Origin: DATLXH01 sp035576005
GTDB taxonomy: Bacteria; Acidobacteriota; Thermoanaerobaculia; Gp7-AA8
NCBI GenBank assembly: GCA_035576005.1
Contig: DATLXH010000158.1
Location: 1 to 38,530 of the forward strand
Direction: 5' to 3'
DNA length: 38,530 nt
Part shown: piece after piece, positions 9,445 through 17,361 of the stretch
Position numbering within the stretch: the first letter of the stretch is position 1
Layout of the letters: every line of letters begins with the position of its first letter
Program-made: the position numbers and the translations under genes
The notes under the pieces: generated by a model
What the model saw: the letters and a program-made list of their open reading frames with translations, nothing else
Told to the model about the DNA's origin: nothing
The model's database searches: none

Positions 9445-10161
9445 CTACGATTCCGCCGCCGCAGCGATCGTGCCGTGACCAAGGTATCGGTAGCCGATCT
9501 TCGCGACCGCAACAATCACTGCCGCATCGCTGCCGAGGGCCTTCTGCAATTTCCGGCGTAGGCGAGTGACGTGCGTGTCAACCGTGCGGCTGGTCAGATT
9601 CAAATCGACGCGGTAATTCCACACTCGCGACAGGAGCTCGTCGCGCGGAACCACCCGCTCCTTGTTCTTGAACAGATACATCAGAAGGTCGAACTCCTTG
9701 GGCGAGAGCTTGAGCTTCTGATTGTTCGCCTCGGCGTCTCTTGTGTTTGGATCGAGCTTGATCAGCTGGTCTTCCCACACGCCCTTCTCATTTCGTGACT
9801 GTTCGCTTCGCCGCATGATCGCGTCGATCCTCGCGAAGAGCTCCTGAAGCCCGAACGGCTTGGTCACGTAGTCATCCGCGCCGCCCCGCAGGCCGCGAAC
9901 CTTGTCGGTCTCCTGTCCTCGGGCCGTGAGGAGGATCACCGGGATTTTGGAGAACTTGCGGATGTGCTCGAGGACCTCGAATCCGCTTTTCCTGGGGAGC
10001 ATGAGATCGAGAAGGACGAGATCGGGCTTCTCGTCATGAAACAGCCGGATCGCTTCGTCCCCGTCAGCAGCCGGGACGGTCTCGTAGTTTTCCAGTCGCA
10101 GATTGATCTCGAGTCCCTGCCTGAGTCCTGCGTCGTCTTCCACGATCAGAATTTTTGTCAT
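9445..10161 (-). CDS. OmpR/PhoB-family response regulator
   Basis: A 238-residue DNA-binding response regulator. The receiver domain (~1-120) has the acidic pair D9/D10, phospho-acceptor D52 in LLDLMLP, T80 and K101 in TKPF. A winged-helix effector domain fills ~130-230, with LKLSPKEFDLLMYL and the TRTVDTHVTRLRRKL recognition region. It is downstream of and on the same strand as a sensor kinase gene, 121 bases away, so the two are almost certainly a pair. cysK follows. The signal and target genes cannot be read from sequence. Confidence 0.95.
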   Translation of the reverse strand: MTKILIVEDDAGLRQGLEINLRLENYETVPAADGDEAIRLFHDEKPDLVLLDLMLPRKSGFEVLEHIRKFSKIPVILLTARGQETDKVRGLRGGADDYVTKPFGLQELFARIDAIMRRSEQSRNEKGVWEDQLIKLDPNTRDAEANNQKLKLSPKEFDLLMYLFKNKERVVPRDELLSRVWNYRVDLNLTSRTVDTHVTRLRRKLQKALGSDAAVIVAVAKIGYRYLGHGTIAAAAES

Positions 10162-10282
10162 TCATCTCTCCTGGGTTATCGACGCGATGGGCGCGCCCTG
10201 CCTGTTGTACGGTGAGCTTAAGCGAACGTTACGTCAGTGCACGTGAGAGGGAACGATGTTCACTGAAAATTTCTCGGAACCG

Positions 10283-11818
10283 CTACGAGGTCGTTGTTGA
10301 AAGGTCGCCCGATTGCCCCTCCGGGACTGTCGTTTTCGGGAAGAGCATCCTGAATGTCGATCCTCGCCCCTGAGCTGATGTGACTTCCACCCTTCCTCCG
10401 TGGGATTCGACGATCTGCTTGACGAGTGTCAGCCCCAGCCCTGCGCCGCGCCGCGTCTCTGTATCGGAGAATTGGGCCCGGTAGTACGGCTGGAAAATGT
10501 GCTCTACCTCCCTTGCGGGGATTCCCGCTCCGTGATCTTCGACAGCCAGAGTGATCAGGTCGTCACGCTGGCTGAGCGCGATCCGGATCGTTTTCTGTTC
10601 GATCGAGTACTTGACAGCGTTGTCGATGAGGTTGAGAAGAGCTCTTGAGACTGCCTCCCTGTCCCACAGCTGCTCCTCGATGAGGTCGTCGAGGTCGAGA
10701 TCGATCGAGAAGCCCTTGCTGTGGAGCCACGATTCGTAGTTGTCGATTACGGACATGACGATCTCGTCAGGGTATACGGGTGCGAAGATGAGAGGCTTGC
10801 TGCTTTTTCTCAGCCTCGCGATGTCGAGCACGTTCTCCACGAGATGGCTCAGATGCATCGCCTCTCGCAGAATCGAGTTGAGGATGTCACTTCTCTCTTT
10901 CTCACTCAGCTTGTCGCCGTGACTCAGAGTCTCCGCGCCGAGTCGGATCATCGAGAGCGGTGTTCGGAGCTCGTGAGAGACGTTCGCGATAAGCGCCGCT
11001 CTGAGCTGTGTGGTCTCGGACTCGCGACGAATGCCGCGGATTGCCAGGTACAGACCAATCACGGCGAGCACAAGGGCCGCGATCGTGAATAAGGCACTGA
11101 TGATTCTCTGGCTCTCCCAGCCTGAGCCCAGGTAACCGGTCTGGACCGCCGAGCGCAGCGAGTGCGATTGAAGCGGTTGCGCCAGTGGAGAGGTGAACGC
11201 GAAGCCGCCGCTGGTGCGCTCGAGACCCGGCCTCGACGGCGTGGGGGTCAGCGTTGTCTGGCTCTGCTGGCGGAAGTTCACACCCTTCCCGAGCGCGACC
11301 TCGCCCGGCCTTCGGCCCAGAACGCCCGGAAGCACGCTGGCGAGCAGTCGCTGTGAGTCGAATGTGAAGCGAATGTTTCCGCTCGCCGTGTAGAACTCGC
11401 GGGTGAGGCGATCGCCTCGAGAATTGGCGCGACTCGAGAGTTCCGTCACGTAGAGAGAGTCGGTCGGATCGGCGTCCGGGACGTAGATCGCCGAGGTGAT
11501 CCACGGCTTCTCATTGACCCACTCCTGGAGCTCTCTGGATGTGGGATGCGCGACCTTTCGCTCGAGCTTCTGCCACGACTCGGTTGCCATGCCGATCTCT
11601 TCGCGGATTGCGGCGTCGACTCTTCGCGCGCTGATGTCGGCCGAGTAGCTGACGTACTGAATTGCCAGAGTATTCGCACCCTGCTCCATCCTTTCGGACA
11701 GCTGGTACGAACGATACGCGAGAACCCCAAAGGCTACCGCAATGACCAGTACAGGGAACAGTGCGGAAGCTGAAAAGAAGGGACGGACGCGTCGGAGCAG
11801 CTCCCTTCTATCCTGCAT
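10283..11818 (-). CDS. Membrane sensor histidine kinase
   Basis: A 511-residue inner-membrane kinase. A first transmembrane helix lies at ~20-37 and a second at ~241-262. Between them is a ~200-residue extracytoplasmic sensor region that I do not recognise. The phospho-acceptor is H282 in NVSHELRTPLS. The ATPase domain shows the N box (LLNLIDNAVKYS), the G1 box (DHGAGIP) and the G2 box (GAGLGLTLVKQI). There is no clear HAMP domain; the second helix leads almost directly into the dimerisation helix. It pairs with the OmpR-type regulator downstream. The bases just upstream of the ATG, including the AAGG of its likely ribosome site, match the end of the dispersed palindromic repeat (11820-11840). 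Confidence 0.95.
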   Translation of the reverse strand: MQDRRELLRRVRPFFSASALFPVLVIAVAFGVLAYRSYQLSERMEQGANTLAIQYVSYSADISARRVDAAIREEIGMATESWQKLERKVAHPTSRELQEWVNEKPWITSAIYVPDADPTDSLYVTELSSRANSRGDRLTREFYTASGNIRFTFDSQRLLASVLPGVLGRRPGEVALGKGVNFRQQSQTTLTPTPSRPGLERTSGGFAFTSPLAQPLQSHSLRSAVQTGYLGSGWESQRIISALFTIAALVLAVIGLYLAIRGIRRESETTQLRAALIANVSHELRTPLSMIRLGAETLSHGDKLSEKERSDILNSILREAMHLSHLVENVLDIARLRKSSKPLIFAPVYPDEIVMSVIDNYESWLHSKGFSIDLDLDDLIEEQLWDREAVSRALLNLIDNAVKYSIEQKTIRIALSQRDDLITLAVEDHGAGIPAREVEHIFQPYYRAQFSDTETRRGAGLGLTLVKQIVESHGGRVEVTSAQGRGSTFRMLFPKTTVPEGQSGDLSTTTS

Positions 11819-11819
11819 G

Positions 11820-11840
11820 TCTCACGGGACCTTCGCCGCG
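11820..11840 (+). repeat. Isolated end-fragment of the palindromic repeat, over the sensor kinase ribosome site
   Basis: TCTCAC, then GG in place of A, then GACCTTCGCCGCG match the left terminus of the 185-bp repeat (13 and 6 bases exact). It lies 23 bases outside full copy 3. Read on the minus strand it contains AAGG a dozen bases before the kinase ATG. It looks like the remains of an earlier insertion or a partial copy. Confidence 0.6.
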
Positions 11841-11863
11841 CTGATGGCCTGTGTCATGTGTTG

Positions 11864-12049
11864 TTAGCCCGCAGTTCTCACAGACCTTCGCCGTGAGACG
11901 ACGGATAGCAGCCTGTCTGCTTCGTTGCACGGCAATTTCGCTCCTTGACATAGTGTCGACTATGCCTTCGTCGCAAAATCGCCGTGCGTCTCGCATCCAA
12001 GCCACTCTCCGCCGTCTCACGACAAAGGTCTGTGAGAAATTCGGGCTAG
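11864..12049 (+). repeat. 185-bp palindromic repeat, copy 3 (full length)
   Basis: A complete copy with inverted ends TTAGCCCGCAGTTCTCACAG and CTGTGAGAAATTCGGGCTAG, one substitution in each terminus, and centre CATAGTGTCGACTATG. It lies between the stop of the PDZ gene and the start of the sensor kinase gene, both on the minus strand. The outer TA on the right is part of the PDZ gene's TAG stop (12046-12048). Confidence 0.95.
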
Positions 12050-12522
12050 AGCCGCCCGTAATCTGACTCTGTCGGATGCGACTCCTTCATGTGTGCAGCG
12101 ACGATCTTGTCGATGTGTTTTTTCTGCATGACGGCGAAGCGGATGTCTGTGCGCGTGAGCGTTCCATTGCGGCGAGTGATCATCATCACCTTCCCTCGCT
12201 TTTTGGCTTCTTCAATGTACTTCTTGATCTCGCGTACCTGCAATGAAGAAAGGTCGTGGCCTTCGAGCACGAGAACGATATCGCCGGCGCGAAGCCGCGC
12301 ACTCTGAGCGGGACTGTCCGGCATCACGGATTTCACGGTGACGCCCTGGGGAGAATTGATGAGCTCGACACCGAGGTACTTTTGCCCGACCAGCATCTCT
12401 CGGATTGCCCGTTCGCATGCTTTCGCATCCGCAGAGCATCTCTTGGGCTCGCCGGCACTGACCGCGGCTCCGTTGATCATCAGAGCCATCAGCAGAGCGG
12501 TCAATCGCGTGGTTCTGATCAT
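12046..12522 (-). CDS. Small periplasmic PDZ-domain protein
   Basis: A 158-residue protein with an N-terminal signal peptide (~1-23, hydrophobic core LTALLMALMINGAAVSA) and a single PDZ domain (~45-115). The carboxylate-binding loop region is YLGVELI, and SPAQSARLRAGDIVLVLEG is the classic PDZ core. No protease domain is attached, so it probably acts as an adaptor or binding protein in the periplasm. Two cysteines (C29, C36) just after the signal could form a disulfide. The stop codon TAG is supplied by the end of repeat copy 3, so the C-terminal residues may have been altered by that insertion. AAGGA lies ~13 bases upstream of the ATG. Function beyond PDZ binding is unknown. Confidence 0.85.
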   Translation of the reverse strand: MIRTTRLTALLMALMINGAAVSAGEPKRCSADAKACERAIREMLVGQKYLGVELINSPQGVTVKSVMPDSPAQSARLRAGDIVLVLEGHDLSSLQVREIKKYIEEAKKRGKVMMITRRNGTLTRTDIRFAVMQKKHIDKIVAAHMKESHPTESDYGRL

Positions 12523-12707
12523 CCGGGGTCGTCTTTCCTTGCGGTGTGTCGTAGGACGGTCGTAACTCTCGAGGCATCGGCGACCGTCTGACGCCGATGA
12601 ACGTCAAAAGCCATCGTGACCGGAATCGAATTCCATTGTGACGTTACAGAACATCAACGGGCCGGAGTCCACCGGGCTCGTGATGTGCCGCCATGTTGCT
12701 GGCTCGT

Positions 12708-14663
12708 CTACGCGCGTCGAGTGGTCCGCGGTCTCGATCTCAACGGTGGCGGGATGGGCGGGATGGGCGGGATGGATACCACAGGAGGCTTGAACTCGCA
12801 CGGACCAGGGACCGTAACGTTCGCGAGATCGCGCAGGATCCGCAGAGAGTACGTGTCGGCTACGAAGACGAGTCCGCTCGCGCTCCAGATCTGCTGAGGG
12901 TCGATCAGACCGCGCAGTTCATGGGTGATCACCGGGCGTCGTGGCTGACTGAAGTCGACGCGAAACAGCTCCCCCCCTTTGGTGACGACGTGTGCGGTGT
13001 TTCCTTCGAACGAGATATCCGAGCCTCCCGCGAGGGGGAGCGTCGCAATTTCCGTTGGGAGCAATGGGTCGGACATTTCGTAAAAGCTCAGGAGGTCCCC
13101 GCGCTGAATGATGAGCGTCTCAGCTCGACCGTTGAGCTCGGGGGCAATCAGTGCAGCGCGCACGAAGGGGATGTCGAGCACCCTGACGTGACGGGCAAAG
13201 TGAGGATTCGAGATATCCGCAACCCGAATGCCGCTTGGAAGTACGCCATAGGCGACTCCCGGGCGGCCAAACGCACTGGAGAACTGCCCGAGCGAATCGT
13301 ACTTCAGACCGGCGATCTGTGTCGGCCGTGAGGGATCGGAGATATCGACCACGTGCAGCCCGCTTCCATTGTTTGCCTCGATCAGATAATCGCCTGCGAA
13401 GCCTGCTCCACTGGGAGGTACTCCCTGCGCGAGGAAGACTCCCGTCTCTCGCGGCGCCTTTGGATCAGAAACGTCGATGAGATGGACGTTTCCCCGGCCG
13501 AAGAGGTAGGCGAACTTTCCGTGCAGGCCGACCTTGTCTGCCGCATCCGCAATCGTGAAAGACGCAACTTCGACGGGATTCGACGGGGTCCGGACGTCAA
13601 TGACCCGGAAGTACGGAGGATCGCTGACATAAGCGTAGTTGCCATCTGAGGCAACTCCGGTGATCGGTGAGTCGACGATCTGTAATTCCCCGACAAGCGT
13701 GGGCGCGCTGCTCTCACGAGGAGAGAAGATTCTGAGCGGTTTGCCCGATGGAGTCGTCAGACGGTATTTGTCGATGAAGCTGCCTGCCACGTACAGAAGC
13801 TCCCCATCGGAAGCCACCACAGCCGAAGGCTCAATGAACGATGAGCGCAGGGTTGGAGAGAGTGGGTTGGAGACGTCGTAGACGTCGAGCTCACTCGCGG
13901 CGCTGCTCGCATACACAGTCTTACCGATCACCGTGAGGGACCTGAGGTCGCGGATTGTCCGGCCGACCGTTCCGAGAAAGCGGGGATTCGCTGGATCGTG
14001 CAGGTCGTAGATCGCAAGACCATTCGTCCCGTCAACCAGGTAAAGAAGGTTGTCGGCAAAATCGAGGTCGACAGCCGAGCCAACCAGACGAGCGAGCTCA
14101 CGCAGTTCGTTTGCGCTGGCGTTGAAGATGAGAATCTCGCGTGAGGTCGCAACGACGACGAGGTTGCCGGCCAGCTTGACCGCGGTCGCGCGCTCGGGAA
14201 GCGTCAAGCGCGAGACGAGCTCCAGGCCAGCCGCTGTCGATCTGTAGAGTTGAAGCTCCGCGCCCGCAGTCACCAGCGATGTGCCGCTGGCGTCGATGTG
14301 ATCGGCTCCTGTGTCGGTCCGGCTTTCCCGGCGTTCGATTTCACCGGAAGTCCCTACGGCGTAAACCTCCAGGGCGGCGCCGGTGAGAGCGTAGACGGTG
14401 GTCGCGGTGGCCACAACTTTTCTGGTCGCACTGCTCGTCAGGCTGGAAGCAAGTTTCCTGATGTTCCGAGGATCGCTGATGTCGTAGACGGTTAGGCCTT
14501 TACCGTCGGCTACATAGGCACGTCCATCCCGGACCGCAAGGTCGCGGGTGATTCCCCGCTCGCCCCAGCTGCCTGCCATCGCGCAGTCGACGGGAATTTG
14601 CGCCCTGGCGTTGACTGCAATTAGAAAAGCGGCGATGAGCACGAAGCGAGACTTGATTGACAT
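12708..14663 (-). CDS. Secreted LVIVD-repeat beta-propeller protein
   Basis: A 651-residue exported protein made of repeated LVIVD-type units (at least nine), each with a YDISDP-like core: GLTVYDISDP, GLAIYDLHDP, ELDVYDVSNP, FRVIDVRTP, VHLIDVSDP, GLHVVDISDP, IRVADISNP, SFYEMSDP and FRVDFSQP. These fold as beta-propeller blades in related surface proteins. I chose the ATG at 14663 because AGGGAG lies about eight bases upstream and a signal peptide (FVLIAAFLIAVNARAQ) follows at once; the frame is open further upstream to 14756. The C-terminus is a proline-rich stretch (VSIPPIPPIPPPL), encoded by a GGCGGGAT tandem repeat at 12749-12777, then an arginine-rich tail, RSRPRTTRRA. That tail resembles the end of the S8 protease in this window. 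Ligand and role are unknown. Confidence 0.85.
   Translation of the reverse strand: MSIKSRFVLIAAFLIAVNARAQIPVDCAMAGSWGERGITRDLAVRDGRAYVADGKGLTVYDISDPRNIRKLASSLTSSATRKVVATATTVYALTGAALEVYAVGTSGEIERRESRTDTGADHIDASGTSLVTAGAELQLYRSTAAGLELVSRLTLPERATAVKLAGNLVVVATSREILIFNASANELRELARLVGSAVDLDFADNLLYLVDGTNGLAIYDLHDPANPRFLGTVGRTIRDLRSLTVIGKTVYASSAASELDVYDVSNPLSPTLRSSFIEPSAVVASDGELLYVAGSFIDKYRLTTPSGKPLRIFSPRESSAPTLVGELQIVDSPITGVASDGNYAYVSDPPYFRVIDVRTPSNPVEVASFTIADAADKVGLHGKFAYLFGRGNVHLIDVSDPKAPRETGVFLAQGVPPSGAGFAGDYLIEANNGSGLHVVDISDPSRPTQIAGLKYDSLGQFSSAFGRPGVAYGVLPSGIRVADISNPHFARHVRVLDIPFVRAALIAPELNGRAETLIIQRGDLLSFYEMSDPLLPTEIATLPLAGGSDISFEGNTAHVVTKGGELFRVDFSQPRRPVITHELRGLIDPQQIWSASGLVFVADTYSLRILRDLANVTVPGPCEFKPPVVSIPPIPPIPPPLRSRPRTTRRA
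12749..12777 (+). repeat. Short in-gene tandem repeat encoding Pro-Pro-Ile
   Basis: Three near-perfect units of GGCGGGATG, 9 bases each, so expansion or contraction keeps frame. On the coding (minus) strand they encode the PPIPPIPP stretch near the C-terminus of the LVIVD protein. Confidence 0.8.
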
Positions 14664-14790
14664 GGGGCTCCCTGGCGCGAGATCTAAGGATTGCAACGGA
14701 TGTGCTAACCCGATTCTCGCTGCTCTTATGCTGCGGGATGCATTCGAGCTTCTCATTCGTTGACGGATTGCCGTATTTCTCCTGACGCCA

Positions 14791-14836
14791 GAGGGGGAAC
14801 GGGAGCGGGAGGGGAGGGGATGGGGAGGGGGAAAAC
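14791..14836 (+). promoter_or_regulatory. G-rich tract able to form a G-quadruplex upstream of the LVIVD gene
   Basis: An almost pure purine run on the plus strand with seven runs of three to five guanines separated by one to three bases, followed by a small hairpin CCTGACTGTGTCAGG (14836-14850). It lies between the end of the CBM9-like gene (14930) and the start of the LVIVD gene (14663), both on the minus strand, so the G-rich strand is the template strand. Folding and any regulatory role are inferred from composition only. Confidence 0.45.
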
Positions 14837-14929
14837 CTGACTGTGTCAGGGCCGATGCAGCGGCTTGGTGAGCCAGGCTTTACTCTCTGATGTTGCCTCG
14901 CAAGGAGGCGCGCGAGCGAACGTTCCGTA

Positions 14930-15574
14930 CTATCGAAAGTTCAGCTCGCCGAACACGGAAGGCACGTGGAAATCGGCCGGTATTTTCAGGGTCGGGCACC
15001 AGGCTGAGTACGTGTCGCCATGCTCAGGGCTCCGATCAATCCGGAAAAGATTGCCACGCCATGTTTCGCCTGGCCGGGGAGTCGGGCGGTCCAGAGATGA
15101 AAAAGGAATCACCATCACGACATCCACCCAGGTTCCGTGCGTGCCATCTCCTTTTCTTGTGGCAGTCCAGAAGCCAGCGCATTCCCATGAGATATCAGCG
15201 GTCATGGTGGCGCGGACCCCGTCTGGAGAATGAATCCTGGCGTCGAATGTCGTCCCGAGGGGATTCACTTCGAGCTCAAAGTAGTCTGTGACTGCGACGG
15301 GTGCCAGAAAGACTTCGAAAACGTCTTCTTCGTAGATCGGATCGTCATGACGTGTGTACGTCGCGACGCTCCTGGCGTCGTCAATTCCGTGAAACACCAC
15401 GTACAGATTCGACTCGTCGTAATAAATAAACCCGTCACTGTGAAGCCGCGGTTGCGATCCGTTCGTCGCGTCACTGAGATGGAATCGCATTGCGGCATGA
15501 GGGTCTCGCCAGGGATCTTCGATTGAGAAGGAACCGCTTGCGACTTCGAGGGAGCACGGGGGCATTCCAGTCAT
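14930..15574 (-). CDS. Carbohydrate-binding family 9-like protein
   Basis: About 214 residues resembling the CBM9-like domain found in bacterial sugar-binding and enzyme-associated proteins. Visible features are a WRDPHAAMRFHLSDAT start, YYDESNLYVVFHGID, the DDPIYEEDVFEVFLAP strand-turn, YFELEVNPLGT and the closing WCPTLKIPADFHVPSVFGEL. No signal peptide is evident, so it may be cytosolic, or the true start may lie elsewhere. I chose the ATG at 15574; another ATG follows at 15565, and an in-frame GTG at 15619 would add fifteen unremarkable residues. It stands between the LVIVD gene and a divergent HPt gene. The sugar ligand cannot be deduced. Confidence 0.72.
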   Translation of the reverse strand: MTGMPPCSLEVASGSFSIEDPWRDPHAAMRFHLSDATNGSQPRLHSDGFIYYDESNLYVVFHGIDDARSVATYTRHDDPIYEEDVFEVFLAPVAVTDYFELEVNPLGTTFDARIHSPDGVRATMTADISWECAGFWTATRKGDGTHGTWVDVVMVIPFSSLDRPTPRPGETWRGNLFRIDRSPEHGDTYSAWCPTLKIPADFHVPSVFGELNFR

Positions 15575-15700
15575 TCTACGGCGATCTGCCGTCACGGACC
15601 GGGAGGGAGTCTCGGCCACCCGGCGACGTCACTTGCCAGCCTCAGCCGACAACCGCACTCGGCACATGGCGTGCAACAGGGCGAAGCGGGAAAAAACAGT

Positions 15701-16036
15701 ATGGATCACGAATTTGATGAACTGAAGCGCGAGTTCCTCGCCGAAGCCGAAACGAAGATTCAGGAAATCGGACAGGTGACGGAGAAGATCTCAGAGGCGA
15801 ACCTGACCGAGTCGGTCGATCGGGCTGCTTATCTGGCACACCAGCTCAAGGGAGCCGGCGGAAGTTACGGCTTCCAGAAGATCTCTACGGAAGCGGCCTC
15901 GTTCGAGAAAGCCCTTGAACGGATACCCGCTGAAGGTCTGGAACCAGTCCGGACTGCGCTCAAGTCGTGCGTCGACAATCTCTCGGGTGAAGTCGCTCTC
16001 AGAATCAAAGAGCTCTCCATCAGCCCCGTCTCCTGA
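15701..16036 (+). CDS. Stand-alone histidine phosphotransfer (HPt) protein
   Basis: A 111-residue HPt domain and nothing else. The phospho-acceptor is H47 in AHQLKGAGGSYGF, the usual HPt signature. The protein carries phosphoryl groups between hybrid kinases and receivers in multistep phosphorelays in the cytosol. The frame is open from 15671, but the ATG at 15701 directly precedes the domain and has GGGAAAAAA upstream. It converges on a receiver-GGDEF gene that could be its partner; that pairing is inferred from position only. Repeat copy 4 begins 13 bases after its stop codon. Confidence 0.85.
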   Translation: MDHEFDELKREFLAEAETKIQEIGQVTEKISEANLTESVDRAAYLAHQLKGAGGSYGFQKISTEAASFEKALERIPAEGLEPVRTALKSCVDNLSGEVALRIKELSISPVS

Positions 16037-16049
16037 AGACGCTCACGCG

Positions 16050-16234
16050 TTAACCCGCATTTCTCACACTCCTTCGTCGCGAGGCAGCGGAGAGTGGCCT
16101 AGATGCGAGGCGCGCGACGGTTTCGCGACGAGGGCATAGTTGACACTATGTCGAGGAGCGAAACCTTCGCGCAACGAAGCAGACAGGCCGCTATCCGCTG
16201 CCGCAGCAGAAGGAGTGTGAGAAATGCGCGTTAA
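16050..16234 (-). repeat. 185-bp palindromic repeat, copy 4 (full length, inverted and divergent)
   Basis: A full copy in the opposite orientation to the other five, flanked by TTAA on both sides. It is the most divergent copy, yet arm changes are paired. At 16069-16070 the usual GA is CT, and the facing TC at 16214-16215 is AG. In the inner stem 16119-16126 (GGTTTCGC) pairs perfectly with 16158-16165 (GCGAAACC), where the other copies have an A-T pair and wobbles. It lies between the convergent HPt and receiver-GGDEF genes and could act as a bidirectional terminator. Confidence 0.93.
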
Positions 16235-16269
16235 GAGCTCACACGCCGACTTTTTTCGCCCGCCCGTTT

Positions 16270-17232
16270 TCAGGCCGTCTTCTCGCGTTCCTTCCGATCA
16301 GGATCTGAGCGCTTTTCCGCCTGCACCTGATTCCGGCCTCGCCGCTTCGCCCGGTACAAGGCCTTGTCGGCTGCCTCGACCAGACCGCGAGGGGAGCGGG
16401 CTTTGTAACGGGGATACGACGAGATGCCGATACTCACGGTGACGGGAACGATCCCGGCAGTCGTTTCGATTGTGCTTTGTTCGACCAGAGTTCGAATTTT
16501 TTCCGCAAACGTGATGGCATCATCCAGATCTGTTTCGGGCATCATCACGGTGAACTCTTCGCCGCCGTAACGCGCCGCGAGATCTGACGAACGGATCGAA
16601 TCCTTGAAGATCGCCGCAACGGACTTGAGAACCTCGTCGCCAGCCCCGTGACCGTAGGTGTCGTTCACCTTTTTGAAGAAATCGATGTCGATGATCGCGA
16701 TGGAAAGGGGGCGCTGGTAGCGTTCGGATTCTTCGAAAGCACGGGCGAGCTCTTCCTGGAAGTGCCTGTGGTTGTAAAGCCTCGTCAGCCCGTCGGTGAT
16801 GGAAAGGAGCTCCAGCCTGCGGTTTGATTCCAGCAGCTCGTACTGCAGATCGACGATTCGCTTGCCTGCGCGAACGCGTGCGAGCAGCTCCTGATATTGG
16901 AACGGCTTGGTCATGTAGTCGTCGGCACCCAAGTCGAGTCCTTCGATTTTGTCGCTCTGCTCATCCTCGCCCGTGAGCATGATGATGTAACGGTTGCGCG
17001 TCGCAGGAGCGGACTTGAGCTCCTGACAGAGCACTGCGCCGTCTGCGTCGGGGAGCCGGCGATCAAGGACCGCCAGGTCCCAGTCGTGAGCCGCGAAATT
17101 TTCGCGCGCTTCAGCAGCCGTAGTGGCTTCAACGAGATCGTAGCCACTTCGTCTGAGGAAAAGTCCCACGAGTTTGCGAATAGCGTCGTCGTCATCGACG
17201 ATCGCCACGGTGAATGGCTTGGGATCGGACAT
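16270..17232 (-). CDS. Receiver-GGDEF diguanylate cyclase (PleD-like, single receiver)
   Basis: A 320-residue cytosolic response regulator that makes cyclic di-GMP. The receiver (~6-122) has an acidic patch at D13-D16, phospho-acceptor D57 in LAVLDRRLP, T87 and K109 in TKPF. The GGDEF domain (~145-305) has an intact active site GGEEF at 223-227, and SITDGLTRLYNHRHF at its start. The inhibitory site RxxD is present as RSSD at 214-217, exactly five residues before GGEEF, so feedback inhibition by c-di-GMP is expected. It follows nadC on the same strand after ~130 bases and faces an HPt gene. A PilZ protein elsewhere in the window (31602) is a possible c-di-GMP effector, not necessarily its partner. 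Confidence 0.93.
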   Translation of the reverse strand: MSDPKPFTVAIVDDDDAIRKLVGLFLRRSGYDLVEATTAAEARENFAAHDWDLAVLDRRLPDADGAVLCQELKSAPATRNRYIIMLTGEDEQSDKIEGLDLGADDYMTKPFQYQELLARVRAGKRIVDLQYELLESNRRLELLSITDGLTRLYNHRHFQEELARAFEESERYQRPLSIAIIDIDFFKKVNDTYGHGAGDEVLKSVAAIFKDSIRSSDLAARYGGEEFTVMMPETDLDDAITFAEKIRTLVEQSTIETTAGIVPVTVSIGISSYPRYKARSPRGLVEAADKALYRAKRRGRNQVQAEKRSDPDRKEREKTA

Positions 17233-17361
17233 TTAGCGGAGTGAGCGGCAAAGTCCTTGCCAAGCGCCCCTGGGCTCGTCGGTTAGGCCGGGCAGTAGCG
17301 GTTTCCCTTGCTGACGGCCACCAGATCGCTCGCGACCAGCGAATGGCACGATGCCGGTGTC

